Source of the DNA: Rahnella sp. AA
GTDB taxonomy: Bacteria; Pseudomonadota; Gammaproteobacteria; Enterobacterales; Enterobacteriaceae
Reading direction: 5' to 3'
DNA: 64,000 nucleotides
Assembly (NCBI RefSeq): GCF_002834385.1
Contig: NZ_PITQ01000007.1
Coordinates: 186,001-250,000 of the forward strand
Numbering within the stretch: the first letter of the stretch is position 1; every line of letters begins with the position of its first letter. The notes beneath the pieces were generated by a model that saw only the letters and a list, made by a program, of their open reading frames with translations, had not been told where the DNA came from and made no database searches. Of the stretch, positions 37,033 to 47,287 are shown one piece after another. A program made the position numbers and the translations under genes.

Positions 37033-39870
37033 ATGCTGCCACTCTCTTCTGTTTTACACGACCACGCCCGGAATGTGCTTGAGCGCTGGCGTGAACATCC
37101 CGAAAAGCCCTCTCTTCCCGATGACGCCTCGCTTGCGGTACTGACGAGCAGTGAATTCGTGACGGACAGTTTGCTGGCGTTTCCGCAGTGGTGGCAGGAA
37201 ATCGAGCAAAACCCGCCTCAGGCGCAGGAGTGGCAACTTTACCGGCAGTGGCTCGACGAATCGCTGGCGGAAGTGGCAGATGAAAACGGTCTAATGAAAT
37301 CGCTGCGTCTGTTCCGCCGCCGCATTCTGACCCGCATTGCCTGGTCGCAGTCGGCGCAAACCAGCGAAGCCAAAGATACCCTGCAACAGCTGAGTGAACT
37401 GGCGGAATTGCTGATTGTCAGCGCCCGCGACTGGCTGTATGACGCCTGCTGCCGCGAATTCGGTACACCGGTGAATGCGGCGGGCGAAGCGCAAAGAATG
37501 CTGATCCTCGGGATGGGGAAACTGGGCGGCGGGGAGCTGAATTTCTCCTCCGATATCGACCTGATTTTTGCCTATCCGGAAAATGGCCAGACGCAGGGCG
37601 GCCGCCGTCAGCTGGATAACGCGCAGTTCTTCACCCGCCTCGGGCAGCGGCTGATTAAAGCGCTGGATCAGCCGACGATAGACGGATTTGTCTATCGCGT
37701 GGATATGCGTTTGCGTCCGTTTGGTGACAGCGGTCCGCTGGTCATGAGCTTCCCGGCGCTGGAGGATTATTATCAGGAACAGGGGCGCGACTGGGAGCGC
37801 TACGCGATGGTCAAGGCCCGGCTGATGGGCGGTGCGGATGACACCAGCAGTCAGGAACTGCGCAAGATGCTGATGCCGTTTGTATTTCGCCGGTATATCG
37901 ATTTCAGCGTGATTCAGTCATTGCGCAATATGAAAGGGATGATTGCCCGCGAAGTGCGGCGCCGTGGCCTGAAAGACAACATCAAACTCGGCGCGGGCGG
38001 TATCCGCGAAATTGAATTTATCGTGCAGGTTTTCCAGCTAATCCGCGGCGGCCGCGAACCGGCATTGCAGCAACGGGCACTGTTACCGACCTTGCAGGCG
38101 CTGGAAAATCTGGGCTTATTACCGGTTGAACAGGTTCTGCAATTGCGCACCAGCTATCTGTTCCTGCGCCGCCTGGAAAATCTTCTGCAAGCTATCGCCG
38201 ACGAACAGACGCAAACGCTGCCTTCCGATGAACTCAATCAGGCGCGTCTGGCGTGGGGGATGAATTTTGACGGCTGGCGGCAGTTGCTTGACGCGCTGAA
38301 TGCACATATGCAGGCCGTGCGCTCGGTCTTTAATGATCTGATTGGTGACGATACGCCCGACGCCGAAGACGATCAGCAGCATTCGCAGTTCAGCAGTTTG
38401 TGGATTGATGCGCTGGAGCCTTCTGAGCTGGCACCGTGGGTGCCTCTGTTGGATGAAAATGCGCAGCGCAGTGTTTTGCAGCAGATTGCCGAATTCCGTC
38501 GTGACGTCGATAAACGTACCATCGGGCCACGTGGCCGCGAACAGCTGGATTTGCTGATGCCGCGTTTGCTGGCGCAGGTTTGCACTTATAAAAATGCGGA
38601 CGTCACGCTGCAACGCCTGATGCAGTTGCTGCTCAACATCGTCACCCGCACGACGTACATCGAGCTGCTGGTGGAATATCCCGGCGCGCTCAAGCAACTG
38701 ATTCGCCTGTGCGCGGCCTCGCCGATGGTGGCCAGTCAGCTTGCACGTCATCCCTTACTGCTCGACGAGCTGCTCGACCCGCGCACGCTATATCAGCCGA
38801 TTGAACTGACGGCATACCGTGACGAGTTGCGCCAGTACCTGATGCGCGTGTCGACGGAAGATGAAGAACAGCAACTGGAAGCCGTGCGCCAGTTTAAGCA
38901 GGCGCAGCATTTGCGCATTGCCGCCGGGGATATTTCCGGTGCGCTGCCGGTCATGAAGGTCAGCGACCATTTAACCTATCTGGCCGAAGCGATTCTTGAA
39001 GTCGTTGTGCAGCAGGCGTGGGATCAGATGGTCGTAAAATACGGTCAGCCAGCGCATCTTCAGCACCGTGAAGGGCGCGGCTTTGCGGTTATCGGTTATG
39101 GAAAATTAGGCGGCTGGGAGCTGGGTTACAGTTCAGATCTGGATCTGGTTTTCCTGCTTGATTGCGCGCCGGAGGTGATGACTGACGGCGAACGCGTGAT
39201 CGACGGGCGTCAGTTCTATCTGCGTCTGGCGCAGCGAATTATGCACCTGTTCAGCACGCGTACGTCATCTGGGATTTTGTACGAAGTGGATCCACGTCTG
39301 CGGCCTTCCGGTGCTTCCGGCATGCTGGTCAGTACGATTGAAGCGTTTGCCGATTATCAGGCCAACGAAGCCTGGACGTGGGAACATCAGGCGCTGGTGC
39401 GCGCGCGCGTCGTCTACGGTGAGCCGATTCTGGCACAGCAGTTTGACGCCACGCGGCGCAATATTCTCTGCCGTCAGCGTGATGATGCGGAGCTGCGTAA
39501 AGAAGTCCGCGAAATGCGTGAGAAAATGTACGCGCATCTCGGCAGTAAAAAAGCCGGTGAGTTTGATCTGAAAGCCGATCCCGGTGGCATCACGGATATT
39601 GAATTCATTGCACAATATCTGGTCTTACGTTTCGCCCACGATCAGCCAAAGCTGACGCGCTGGTCTGATAACGTCAGGATTTTTGAGCTGATGGCGCAAT
39701 ACGACATCATGCCGGAAGACGAGGCCCGTAATCTGACTCATGCTTACGTGACGCTGCGCGATGAAATTCATCATCTGGCGTTACAGGAGCACAGCGGAAA
39801 AGTTGCCGCTGACAGTTTTGCCAGCGAACGCGCGCAAATCCGTACCAGCTGGGAAAAATGGCTGAGCTGA
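37033..39870 (+). CDS. glnE: Glutamine synthetase adenylyltransferase/deadenylase
   Basis: A 945-residue bifunctional enzyme that adenylylates (C-terminal domain) and deadenylylates (N-terminal domain) GlnA in response to PII and glutamine. Both nucleotidyltransferase domains show the family signature: [20 protein letters not shown] near 156-175 and [20 protein letters not shown] near 690-710. Length matches E. coli GlnE (946). It follows ygiF as in E. coli and is followed by hldE after 85 bases with its own promoter candidate. Confidence 0.97.
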   Translation: MLPLSSVLHDHARNVLERWREHPEKPSLPDDASLAVLTSSEFVTDSLLAFPQWWQEIEQNPPQAQEWQLYRQWLDESLAEVADENGLMKSLRLFRRRILTRIAWSQSAQTSEAKDTLQQLSELAELLIVSARDWLYDACCREFGTPVNAAGEAQRMLILGMGKLGGGELNFSSDIDLIFAYPENGQTQGGRRQLDNAQFFTRLGQRLIKALDQPTIDGFVYRVDMRLRPFGDSGPLVMSFPALEDYYQEQGRDWERYAMVKARLMGGADDTSSQELRKMLMPFVFRRYIDFSVIQSLRNMKGMIAREVRRRGLKDNIKLGAGGIREIEFIVQVFQLIRGGREPALQQRALLPTLQALENLGLLPVEQVLQLRTSYLFLRRLENLLQAIADEQTQTLPSDELNQARLAWGMNFDGWRQLLDALNAHMQAVRSVFNDLIGDDTPDAEDDQQHSQFSSLWIDALEPSELAPWVPLLDENAQRSVLQQIAEFRRDVDKRTIGPRGREQLDLLMPRLLAQVCTYKNADVTLQRLMQLLLNIVTRTTYIELLVEYPGALKQLIRLCAASPMVASQLARHPLLLDELLDPRTLYQPIELTAYRDELRQYLMRVSTEDEEQQLEAVRQFKQAQHLRIAAGDISGALPVMKVSDHLTYLAEAILEVVVQQAWDQMVVKYGQPAHLQHREGRGFAVIGYGKLGGWELGYSSDLDLVFLLDCAPEVMTDGERVIDGRQFYLRLAQRIMHLFSTRTSSGILYEVDPRLRPSGASGMLVSTIEAFADYQANEAWTWEHQALVRARVVYGEPILAQQFDATRRNILCRQRDDAELRKEVREMREKMYAHLGSKKAGEFDLKADPGGITDIEFIAQYLVLRFAHDQPKLTRWSDNVRIFELMAQYDIMPEDEARNLTHAYVTLRDEIHHLALQEHSGKVAADSFASERAQIRTSWEKWLS

Positions 39871-39898
39871 GGGTTTTTATTCGAGGGACTGGCGCTTG

Positions 39899-39907
39899 TG
39901 ATATTAT
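39899..39907 (+). promoter_or_regulatory. Candidate extended -10 promoter of hldE
   Basis: TGATATTAT fits an extended -10 box, about 50 bases before hldE. The upstream -35 region is poor. Confidence 0.38.
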
Positions 39908-39955
39908 CCGGCGCACTATTTCTATGTTTAGTTTTGCCTGTTTTGGAGTCTTGGG

Positions 39956-41383
39956 ATGAAAGTGACTTTGCCTGATTTTCACCGCGCGGGTGTGCTGGTG
40001 GTCGGTGACGTAATGTTAGACCGCTACTGGTATGGCCCGACCAACCGTATTTCACCGGAAGCGCCGGTACCGGTCGTGAAGGTGAATACCATCGAAGAAC
40101 GCCCTGGCGGCGCGGCTAACGTGGCGATGAACATTTCGTCCCTCGGTGCCTCTTCCCGTTTGATCGGCCTGACCGGTGTGGACGATGCGGCGCGCGCGCT
40201 GAGCGAGCGTCTGGCGGAAGTGAAGGTAAACTGCGATTTCGTGGCGCTGCCTTCTCACCCGACCATTACCAAACTGCGTATTCTTTCCCGCAACCAGCAG
40301 CTGATCCGCCTCGACTTCGAAGAAGGTTTTGAAGGCGTTGATCTGCAACCGATGCTGACCAAAATCGAACAGGCGTTGCCACAAAGCGGCGCGCTGGTGC
40401 TGTCAGATTATGCGAAAGGCGCGCTGACGGAAGTGCAGAAAATGATCCAGCTGGCGAGAAAAGCCGGTGTGCCGGTGCTGGTGGATCCTAAAGGTTCTGA
40501 CTTTGAACGCTACCGTGGCGCGACGTTGCTGACACCGAATCTTTCCGAGTTTGAAGCGGTGGTGGGCCGTTGTAAAAACGAAGACGAAATCGTGGTTCGC
40601 GGCATGCAGCTGATAGAGAATTTCGAGCTTTCTGCGCTGCTGGTGACCCGTTCAGAAAACGGTATGACATTGTTGCAGCCGGGCAAAGCACCTTTCCATA
40701 TGCCAACGCAGGCGCAGGAAGTGTATGACGTGACCGGTGCCGGTGACACAGTAATCGGTACACTGGCGGCTGCACTTGCAGCCGGTAATACGCTGGAAGA
40801 ATCCTGCTTCCTGGCAAACGCTGCGGCGGGTGTTGTGGTAGGGAAACTCGGGACATCGACCGTTTCTCCGGTCGAGCTGGAAAATGCTATCGGCGGGCGT
40901 TCAGACGTGGGCTTCGGCGTGATGACCGAAGAACAGCTGAAAGCGGCGGTCGCGATGGCGCGTCAGCGCGGCGAGAAAGTCGTGATGACCAACGGTATCT
41001 TTGACATCCTGCATGCGGGCCATGTGTCATATCTGGCGAATGCTCGTAAACTCGGCGATCGTCTGATTGTCGCGGTGAACAGCGATGCTTCTACCAAACG
41101 TCTGAAAGGCGAAACCCGTCCGGTGAATGCGTTGCAAAATCGCATGATTGTGCTGGGGGCGCTCGGCGCTGTCGACTGGGTTGTGTCGTTTGAAGAAGAT
41201 ACCCCACAGCGTCTGATCGCCGGGATCTTACCGGATCTGCTGGTGAAAGGCGGCGACTACAAACCGGAGCAAATTGCCGGATGCCAGGAGGTCTGGGCGA
41301 ACGGCGGTGAAGTGCGCGTGCTGAATTTTGAAGATGGTTTATCCACCACCAAAATTATCAATCAGATCAAAGCGCAGGACTGA
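39956..41383 (+). CDS. hldE: Bifunctional D-heptose-7-phosphate kinase / heptose-1-phosphate adenylyltransferase
   Basis: A 475-residue two-domain enzyme of ADP-L-glycero-D-manno-heptose synthesis for the LPS inner core. The PfkB-type kinase (1-318) has [12 protein letters not shown] and the catalytic [11 protein letters not shown] near 262. The nucleotidyltransferase (about 344-475) has [11 protein letters not shown] with its HxGH motif. It provides core heptose on which the O chain of this genome would eventually be ligated. The order glnE-hldE is as in E. coli. Confidence 0.97.
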   Translation: MKVTLPDFHRAGVLVVGDVMLDRYWYGPTNRISPEAPVPVVKVNTIEERPGGAANVAMNISSLGASSRLIGLTGVDDAARALSERLAEVKVNCDFVALPSHPTITKLRILSRNQQLIRLDFEEGFEGVDLQPMLTKIEQALPQSGALVLSDYAKGALTEVQKMIQLARKAGVPVLVDPKGSDFERYRGATLLTPNLSEFEAVVGRCKNEDEIVVRGMQLIENFELSALLVTRSENGMTLLQPGKAPFHMPTQAQEVYDVTGAGDTVIGTLAAALAAGNTLEESCFLANAAAGVVVGKLGTSTVSPVELENAIGGRSDVGFGVMTEEQLKAAVAMARQRGEKVVMTNGIFDILHAGHVSYLANARKLGDRLIVAVNSDASTKRLKGETRPVNALQNRMIVLGALGAVDWVVSFEEDTPQRLIAGILPDLLVKGGDYKPEQIAGCQEVWANGGEVRVLNFEDGLSTTKIINQIKAQD

Positions 41384-41417
41384 TTTTTTTGCGGTTGAAT
41401 TTCTGATGTTCGCACCG

Positions 41418-41448
41418 AAGGGCTTATCTGATAAGCCCTTTTCTTTTT
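41418..41448 (+). terminator. Rho-independent terminator of hldE
   Basis: AAGGGCTTAT pairs with ATAAGCCCTT around CTG, followed by TTCTTTTT. Confidence 0.88.
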
Positions 41449-41488
41449 GATTTTTCACTCAAAAAAACCAAACGGAAGTGACTCTGTT

Positions 41489-42724
41489 GTGAGCGGATTA
41501 AAACAGGAATTAAGCCTGGCGCAGGGCGTCGGGTTGCTCTCTACCTCATTATTGGGAACCGGCGTTTTCGCGGTGCCTGCGCTCGCCGCCCAACTGGCGC
41601 AAAACGACAGTCTGTGGGCATGGCCGGTGTTGATCCTGCTGGTGTTCCCGATTGCGATTGGCTTTGCCGCGCTGGGCCGTCATTTCCCGAGTGCAGGCGG
41701 TGCCGCGCATTTCGTGGGGAAAGCATTCGGGCCGCACATGGCGCGCGTGACCGGCTGGCTGTTTTTGTCGGTTATTCCGGTCGGATTGCCCGCAGCGCTG
41801 CATATTGCTGCCGGTTTCTGGCAGGCGGCTTTTGGCTGGAGCAGCGAAAATCTGCTGCTGGTTCAGCTGGGGACGCTGTTCGTTATCTGGTTTTTGGGCA
41901 CGCGCAGCGCGGGATCCAGTGCGAATATCCAGACGCTGATCGCGCTTTTGGTGGTCGCGCTGGTGGTGGCTATCTGGTGGAAAGGAGATATCACGCTGCC
42001 TGCGGTGCGTGATGTTTCGCCCTCCAGTCTGTTTGATGCACTGGCCGTGATGTTCTGGTGCTTTGTCGGGCTGGAGGCGTTTGCTCATCTGGCGACAGAA
42101 TTTCGTAATCCGGAGCGTGATTTTCCGCGTGCGTTGTTAATCGGCATGCTGGTGGCCGGCGCAGTGTACTGGGGTTGTACCGTCGCGGTGTTGAAATTCC
42201 ATGCGTGGGGCGAAGGGCGGGAGGCGGGCGCGTCATTACCGGGGATCGTGGTGCAACTGTTCGGGGAAAAAGCGCTGTGGGTGGCCTGCATTATTGGTTA
42301 TCTCGCCTGCTTTGCCAGCGTGAATATTTATACACAAAGCTTCGCCCGGCTGGTGTGGTCGCAGGCTCAGCTGAAACCCGAAAGCAAACTGGCACAGCTT
42401 TCTGCCCAGCAGGTGCCGGTCGCGGCGCTTAATCTGGTGGTCGGCTGCTGTATGTTGTTCACGTTGCTGATTTACTGGCTGCATTTACCGCTCGGGGCGC
42501 TGATTACCTACGCCAACGGGATTTTCATTCTGATCTATCTGTTGTGCATGATTTCCGGAGCAAAAATCCTGACGGGCCGGTCAAAATGGATGGCAACGCT
42601 CGGGGCGGTTTTGTGCTGCGGGCTGCTGGCGATGGTTGGCTGGAAATCGCTGTATGCGCTGGTGGTGTTTGCGGCGCTATGGGGGTTGCTGCCACGGGCA
42701 AAAACGGTGCTTCGTTCGCAATAA
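41489..42724 (+). CDS. yjeH: APC-family amino-acid exporter, YjeH-like (methionine/branched-chain)
   Basis: A 411-residue protein with about 12 membrane helices. It matches E. coli YjeH closely: GLKQELSLAQGVGLLSTSLLGTG-type start, SAGGAAHFVGKAFG near 72, VMFWCFVGLEAFAHLATEF near 190, and GYLACFASVNIYTQSFARLVW near 268. YjeH exports L-methionine and branched-chain amino acids. I chose GTG 41489 (VSGLKQEL), preceded by GGAAG, as it equals the family start; a longer frame begins at 41447. In E. coli yjeH lies near groEL, so here it is an insertion in the backbone, flanked by its own terminators. Confidence 0.9.
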   Translation: MSGLKQELSLAQGVGLLSTSLLGTGVFAVPALAAQLAQNDSLWAWPVLILLVFPIAIGFAALGRHFPSAGGAAHFVGKAFGPHMARVTGWLFLSVIPVGLPAALHIAAGFWQAAFGWSSENLLLVQLGTLFVIWFLGTRSAGSSANIQTLIALLVVALVVAIWWKGDITLPAVRDVSPSSLFDALAVMFWCFVGLEAFAHLATEFRNPERDFPRALLIGMLVAGAVYWGCTVAVLKFHAWGEGREAGASLPGIVVQLFGEKALWVACIIGYLACFASVNIYTQSFARLVWSQAQLKPESKLAQLSAQQVPVAALNLVVGCCMLFTLLIYWLHLPLGALITYANGIFILIYLLCMISGAKILTGRSKWMATLGAVLCCGLLAMVGWKSLYALVVFAALWGLLPRAKTVLRSQ

Positions 42725-42743
42725 AACCTGAGAAAAACACATG

Positions 42744-42775
42744 AAAAAGGCCTGCTCAGCAGGCCTTTTCTGTTT
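42744..42775. terminator. Bidirectional terminator between yjeH and ubiK
   Basis: AAAAGGCCTGCT pairs with AGCAGGCCTTTT with a two-base turn. A and T runs on both sides suit both convergent genes. Confidence 0.9.
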
Positions 42776-42800
42776 CAGGCGGACTAATGTCTACGGAAAA

Positions 42801-43073
42801 TCAGGCAGGATCTTGCGGTTTTTCGGCTTCGGCCTGCTTGCTTTCCAGTGCCGCCAGACGTTGTTCCAAAACGGCCAGTTTTTCGCGGGTACGCAGCAAA
42901 ACCTGTGTCTGTACGTCAAACTCTTCGCGATTGACTAAATCCATACGGCTGAACTGCGCCTGCAATACCTGACGGATTTTCTTCTCGGCATCTTCACCAA
43001 ACTCACGGATCCCTTTTGGCATCGATTCGTGAACCTGGCGGGCAATTTGTTCAATTTTTTTCGGGTCAATCAT
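42801..43073 (-). CDS. ubiK: Ubiquinone biosynthesis accessory factor UbiK
   Basis: A 90-residue BMFP-family protein (formerly YqiC). The N-terminal half has [19 protein letters not shown] and amphipathic helices that bind membrane lipid. The C-terminal half is a coiled coil (about 55-85, [18 protein letters not shown]) that forms trimers. UbiK assists the Ubi protein complex with UbiJ. It is divergent from ribB, as in E. coli. Confidence 0.93.
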   Translation of the reverse strand: MIDPKKIEQIARQVHESMPKGIREFGEDAEKKIRQVLQAQFSRMDLVNREEFDVQTQVLLRTREKLAVLEQRLAALESKQAEAEKPQDPA

Positions 43074-43207
43074 GTTATTTCCTTTTCTCGAAGGAGGTGC
43101 TTTTCCTTAGTGTAATCGCTGACGCTGTTTCTATAAACCTTCAGAGGCACTAAATGGCCAAACCACAGGATTGCTCTGCTCATTTATTGGCGTTATAGTT
43201 GCCTTGC

Positions 43208-43383
43208 TTATTCTCAGGGCGGGGTGAAAGTCCCCACCGGCGGTAAACCACAGAATACCGGAAGGTGATCATAATCCCTTCCACGTGGAAGCCCGCGAGC
43301 GCTCAATCCTTCGGGGTTAGAGGTCAGCAGATCCGGTGTAATTCCGGGGCCGACGGTTAAAGTCCGGATGGGAGAGAGTAACG
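43208..43383 (+). ncRNA. FMN riboswitch (RFN element) upstream of ribB
   Basis: The conserved blocks of the RFN aptamer are present in order: CAGGGCGGGGTGAAAGTCCCC, ACCGGCGGTAAA, AGCCCGCGAGCGC, GGTCAGCAGATCCGGTG, and GCCGACGGTTAAAGTCCGGATG with GGAGAGAG. It senses FMN and represses ribB when flavin is plentiful. It fills most of the 444-base ubiK-ribB gap. Confidence 0.97.
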
Positions 43384-43391
43384 ATTCAAGC

Positions 43392-43424
43392 CGGGCAAAA
43401 GTTTGCCCGCTGCGTTATTTTTTA
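43392..43424 (+). terminator. Leader hairpin with T run after the FMN riboswitch
   Basis: CGGGCAAA pairs with TTTGCCCG around AG, then CTGCGTTATTTTTT. It looks like an intrinsic terminator in the ribB leader, 100 bases before the ATG, and could be the expression platform of the riboswitch. Confidence 0.55.
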
Positions 43425-43517
43425 TAACTGTAGCACGCCATCTGGCTGCCGCAGCTAACCTCCTCAAGACGCCCTGATTCTGGTAATCCATATACAGAAC
43501 ATGAGGTTATTTTTACC

Positions 43518-44171
43518 ATGAATCAGACCCTACTTTCCGAATTCGGTACATCTGCTGAGCGCGTTGAGCGTGCTCTTGACGCTATGCGTAATGGCGTGGG
43601 TGTGTTGGTGCTGGATGACGAAGATCGTGAAAACGAAGGCGATTTAATCTTTGCCGCCGAAAACATGACCGTTGAACAAATGGCACTGACCATTCGCCAC
43701 GGCAGCGGCATTGTCTGCCTGACCATGAACGAAGACAGCCGCAAAAGACTGGATTTGCCAATGATGGTGGAGCATAACTCCAGTCCGTTCCAGACGCCGT
43801 TTACTGTCACGATTGAAGCGGTTGAAGGTGTAACAACCGGTGTTTCCGCCGCTGACCGAATCACCACCATTCGTGCCGCTATTAAAGATGGCGCGAAGCC
43901 TTCTGACCTGAACCGCCCGGGACATATCTTCCCGCTGCGCGCGCAGGCAGGCGGCGTGCTGACCCGTGGTGGTCACACCGAAGCGTCAGTGGATCTGGCA
44001 ACATTAGCCGGGCTCAAGCCGTTTGGTGTGCTGTGCGAACTGACCAATGATGACGGCAGTATGGCGCATGCGCCGGAAGTGATCGTCTTTGCCCGTGCGC
44101 ACAATATGCCCGTTGTAACGATTGCCGATCTGGTGGCTTACCGCCAGGCGCAAACCCGTCAGGCAAGCTGA
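43518..44171 (+). CDS. ribB: 3,4-dihydroxy-2-butanone-4-phosphate synthase
   Basis: A 217-residue enzyme that converts ribulose-5-phosphate to the four-carbon precursor of riboflavin. Visible motifs are [16 protein letters not shown] with the metal-binding acids near 36-51, the catalytic HGSGIVC near 66, DRITTIRAA, and [10 protein letters not shown] and GHTEASVDL near 140-160. It is the stand-alone enteric form without a RibA domain. It is controlled by the FMN riboswitch upstream and has its own terminator. Confidence 0.97.
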   Translation: MNQTLLSEFGTSAERVERALDAMRNGVGVLVLDDEDRENEGDLIFAAENMTVEQMALTIRHGSGIVCLTMNEDSRKRLDLPMMVEHNSSPFQTPFTVTIEAVEGVTTGVSAADRITTIRAAIKDGAKPSDLNRPGHIFPLRAQAGGVLTRGGHTEASVDLATLAGLKPFGVLCELTNDDGSMAHAPEVIVFARAHNMPVVTIADLVAYRQAQTRQAS

Positions 44172-44193
44172 CTGACCGGTTGTGCGCATTAAG

Positions 44194-44217
44194 AAAGGCC
44201 GCTTATGCGGCCTTTTT
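44194..44217 (+). terminator. Rho-independent terminator of ribB
   Basis: AAAGGCCGC pairs with GCGGCCTTT around TTAT, followed by T residues. Confidence 0.9.
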
Positions 44218-44333
44218 GCTATCGATTCCTGCATTTTGTCTGAACCGAAAATCCCCGCTTATTACCTTTGATTTGCTTTTTCAAATTTATTGAACATCTC
44301 CTTCACCGTTATCCGGCTGTAACCGCAAGTCAA

Positions 44334-44388
44334 AAAGAGTACCGTATTGACATCACGCGGAAGGCTGCACACCAGCGCCGTACTCTTT
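44334..44388 (+). repeat. Inverted repeat in the ygiD leader
   Basis: AAAGAGTAC (44334-44342) and GTACTCTTT (44380-44388) are perfectly complementary over 9 bases and enclose 37 bases that can form a further GCTG/CAGC hairpin. The second arm ends 21 bases before the ygiD start. A structured 5' UTR that limits access to the AAGGA ribosome site is possible. I know no riboswitch class with this layout. Confidence 0.45.
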
Positions 44389-44409
44389 CATTTTTGCGGT
44401 AAGGAATTC

Positions 44410-45201
44410 ATGATGACGACTCAACGTATGCCCGCACTTTTCTTAGGCCACGGCAGCCCGATGAACGTGCTGGAAGACAACATTCATACCCGTGCCTGGC
44501 ATGCGCTGGGCGAATCATTGCCACGACCAAAAGCAATCCTGGCGGTGTCTGCGCACTGGTTTACCCGTGGCACCGCCGTGACCGCAATGGAAAACCCGCG
44601 CACCATTCATGATTTTGGTGGTTTTCCGCAGGCGCTGTTTGATAAACGTTACCCGGCACCTGGCTCACCAGCACTCGCAAAAAGGGTGCAGGAACTGCTC
44701 AGCCCGGCGAATGTGATTTCTGATACCAGCGAGTGGGGTTTTGACCACGGAACCTGGGGTGTGCTGATCAAGATGTATCCTGAAGCGGATATTCCGGTCA
44801 TTCAGCTGAGCATCGACGGTACGCAGCCGCCGGAATACCATTATGCGCTGGGCAAAAAGCTGGCCGCGCTGCGTGATGAAGGTGTAATGATTGTCGCCAG
44901 TGGTAACGTGGTTCATAACCTGCGGATGGTGAAATGGGACGGAAAGGGCGAACCGTATCCATGGGCGACATCTTTCGAAACGTTCGTGAAAGATAATCTG
45001 AGCTGGACAGGGGAAGCGAAAGACCATCCTCTGGTGAATTTTATGGAACATGAGGGCGGTGCGTTATCAAATCCGTCTCCGGATCACTTCCTGCCGTTGC
45101 TGTATGTATTGGGCGCGTGGGATGGTGCAGAGCCGATCACTGAACCGACCGACGGGATCGTCATGGGATCGTTGAGCATGCTTTCGGTACAGGTAGGTTA
45201 A
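44410..45201 (+). CDS. ygiD: 4,5-DOPA dioxygenase extradiol family protein YgiD
   Basis: A 263-residue metal-dependent enzyme of the LigB-like extradiol dioxygenase family. It has the metal ligand motifs LGHGSPM near 13-19 and SAHWF near 48, and FDHGTWGVL near 112. E. coli YgiD cleaves L-DOPA in vitro; the natural substrate is unclear. AAGGA precedes ATG 44410; a second ATG follows directly. Neighbours are ribB and ygiC as in E. coli, where zupT lies in between; zupT is absent here. Confidence 0.9.
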   Translation: MMTTQRMPALFLGHGSPMNVLEDNIHTRAWHALGESLPRPKAILAVSAHWFTRGTAVTAMENPRTIHDFGGFPQALFDKRYPAPGSPALAKRVQELLSPANVISDTSEWGFDHGTWGVLIKMYPEADIPVIQLSIDGTQPPEYHYALGKKLAALRDEGVMIVASGNVVHNLRMVKWDGKGEPYPWATSFETFVKDNLSWTGEAKDHPLVNFMEHEGGALSNPSPDHFLPLLYVLGAWDGAEPITEPTDGIVMGSLSMLSVQVG

Positions 45202-45205
45202 CAAT

Positions 45206-45239
45206 AAAAAGGATAATGAATTTCTTCATTATCCTTTTT
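45206..45239. terminator. Bidirectional terminator between ygiD and ygiC
   Basis: A 15-base perfect stem (AAAAAGGATAATGAA with TTCATTATCCTTTTT) around TTTC. It serves the convergent genes. Confidence 0.92.
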
Positions 45240-45250
45240 CATGCATTTTT

Positions 45251-46411
45251 TTAGCCGACGATGGTATGCGGGTAGAAACGCGACAGATCCTGCGTGATCA
45301 GCGCTTTATCTTCGCGGATGCCAATCCCGCAAGGCTGGTCGTTGACCAGCCAGCTGCCAATTAATGTGTAGCTGCCGTCGAATACCGGCAATGGATGGAA
45401 CTGTTGTACGATCATGCCTTCTGCACCATACGGGCCGTCAACACGGGCCACTTCCTGGCCTTTTTCGATGACTTTGATGTTTGCGCCTTCGCGGGAGAAC
45501 AGCGGTTTCACCACGTAATGTTCCAGTTCCGGATGTGCATCTTCAGCGAAATACGCAGGTAACAGATTCGGGTGGTCCGGGAACATTTCCCACAGCAACG
45601 GCAGCAGGGCTTTATTCGATAAAATGGCTTTCCATGCCGGTTCCAGCCAGCGAACACCGGCGTCCTCCAGCTTGGTGGCGAACACTTCGCGGAACATAAA
45701 TTCCCACGGATACAGCTTGAACAGGTTGGAAATCACCTGATCCTGCGTATCGGTAAACTGCCCGCGTTCCCCCAGACCGATTTCTTCTATAAACAGGAAT
45801 TCGCTGGCCAGTTCAGCTTCCAGCGCGCAGTCCTGCAAATACTGAACGGTACCGCGATCTTCTTCGGTGTCCTGACAGCAGGCGATGTGCAGCAACGAAA
45901 AACCGTGCTCGTTTTTCAGCTCGCTAAAACGCTCGATCAGCTTTTCCTGCAAACTGTTGTACTGATCGGCATCCTGCGGAAGATTGCCTGCAGCGATTTG
46001 ATCTTCCAACCAGAGCCACTGGAAGAAAGCTGCTTCGTAAAGTGAAGTCGGCGTATCCGCGTTATTTTCCAAAAGCTTAGGCGGGTTAATTCCGTCATAA
46101 GCCAGATCCAAACGGGAATACAGCGACGGTTGCTGCGTGCGCCATGAGCTGCGGACAAATTCCCAGACGTGTTTCGGGATCTGGAATTTCGCCATCAGCT
46201 TGTCATCATTCACCACGCGCTCAACCACTTTTAAGCACATCTGATGGATGTCGGCAGTGGCGTCTTCAATTTCTTCAATCTGCGCCAGCGTGAACTGGTA
46301 ATAAGCATCTTCACACCAGTACGGTTCGCCATACATGGTGTGAAAATTGAAGCCAAACTCCGTGGCTTTTTCGCGCCAGTCCGGGCGCTCATTAATCGCT
46401 AAACGTTTCAT
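45251..46411 (-). CDS. ygiC: Glutathionylspermidine synthase-like ATP-grasp protein YgiC
   Basis: A 386-residue ATP-grasp protein related to the synthetase half of glutathionylspermidine synthetase. It shows [13 protein letters not shown] near 29-41, [22 protein letters not shown]-type substrate-site residues near 100, and [19 protein letters not shown] near 315 with the ATP-binding Lys. It lacks the amidase domain of Gss. Peptide-ligase activity is expected, with unknown substrates. It follows ygiB by 8 bases on the minus strand, downstream of tolC as in E. coli. Confidence 0.92.
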   Translation of the reverse strand: MKRLAINERPDWREKATEFGFNFHTMYGEPYWCEDAYYQFTLAQIEEIEDATADIHQMCLKVVERVVNDDKLMAKFQIPKHVWEFVRSSWRTQQPSLYSRLDLAYDGINPPKLLENNADTPTSLYEAAFFQWLWLEDQIAAGNLPQDADQYNSLQEKLIERFSELKNEHGFSLLHIACCQDTEEDRGTVQYLQDCALEAELASEFLFIEEIGLGERGQFTDTQDQVISNLFKLYPWEFMFREVFATKLEDAGVRWLEPAWKAILSNKALLPLLWEMFPDHPNLLPAYFAEDAHPELEHYVVKPLFSREGANIKVIEKGQEVARVDGPYGAEGMIVQQFHPLPVFDGSYTLIGSWLVNDQPCGIGIREDKALITQDLSRFYPHTIVG

Positions 46412-46419
46412 TTTATCTC

Positions 46420-47091
46420 TTAGCCACCCATGCTGCGGCCAGGGCTGCGAGGTGCCGCAGAGGAGCTGCGCTGCATTGAAGTTTGTTTGGCTACGCTGTC
46501 GCCAAAGCCACCGCGTGTAATGGTGTTTGTTACAGCTGGTTTCGGTGCCATGGCAGTTCTAGGCACGTTCATGGTGCGGCCGCCTGCGGTTGCCGGGCCG
46601 TAATTTTTACCGGTCGCATCAACGAATTTGCCGTTTGCCGGGCTGGCAGGGTTTTTTGAGCTGAAAAGAGGCTGTTGTGCATATGCGCCACCGCTCATCA
46701 TGCGGCCCATCATATAGCCGGCCATTAATGGCATCCACATGCTGCCACCGCTGCTTTGATTTTCGGCTGATGCAACACCTGCCTGAGCCGGAGCCTGAGT
46801 ACACTGGCCTTCGCCGAACTCAGCGATACAGTCTTCACGACTGGCATATTTAGGTGCTGTTTTTGCCGCTTCTGTTTTGGCTTTGTTATACGCATCGACG
46901 CATTGCGCGCTGCCGGACGGATTGGCTTTCGTACAGTCGTCGGCATTCTGATACAGAGAAACCGTTTCGTCAGTTTTCTCGCAGCCAGCCAGCATAAAGA
47001 CAGCGCTAACCGCCAATGCGACAGGTGTGATCCGAGCGCTACGCCATGATTTACGGAAGGTAGCCAGGTTAACGTGTTGTGTCCGTTTCAT
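46420..47091 (-). CDS. ygiB: DUF1190 lipoprotein-like protein YgiB
   Basis: A 223-residue protein with a hydrophobic segment and the lipobox LAGC near 33-36, so probably a lipoprotein. Conserved Cys positions ([28 protein letters not shown]) suit disulfides in the periplasm. The C terminus is rich in Gly, Ser and Arg. It forms a pair with ygiC. A terminator after tolC and a 128-base gap suggest its own promoter or read-through from tolC. Function unknown. Confidence 0.9.
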   Translation of the reverse strand: MKRTQHVNLATFRKSWRSARITPVALAVSAVFMLAGCEKTDETVSLYQNADDCTKANPSGSAQCVDAYNKAKTEAAKTAPKYASREDCIAEFGEGQCTQAPAQAGVASAENQSSGGSMWMPLMAGYMMGRMMSGGAYAQQPLFSSKNPASPANGKFVDATGKNYGPATAGGRTMNVPRTAMAPKPAVTNTITRGGFGDSVAKQTSMQRSSSAAPRSPGRSMGG

Positions 47092-47219
47092 CGTTCTTAT
47101 CCCATGTGTAGGGCTTTTTTGCCCTTTCCCAGTAGGGCCTAAGAATAGGGGAAAGCGGGTGATTGTTAAAGCAGCGAAGGCAATTGTTACGAGACTTTAC
47201 AGAGGGGCGTGACGGAGGC

Positions 47220-47247
47220 AAAAAAAAGCAGCCTTTTCAGGCTGCCT
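47220..47247 (-). terminator. Rho-independent terminator of tolC
   Basis: On the minus strand GCAGCC pairs with GGCTGC around TGAAAA and is followed by T8. Confidence 0.85.
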
Positions 47248-47287
47248 GTTGTGTTTGAGCACTCCGCAAAACAGAGACTTTTCAGAC

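Noticed and set aside
37914-38751. A 210-codon frame antisense to glnE, and similar frames antisense to parE, parC and hldE.
   Set aside because: They are products of high-G+C codon usage in the real genes; composition is atypical and no family is recognised.
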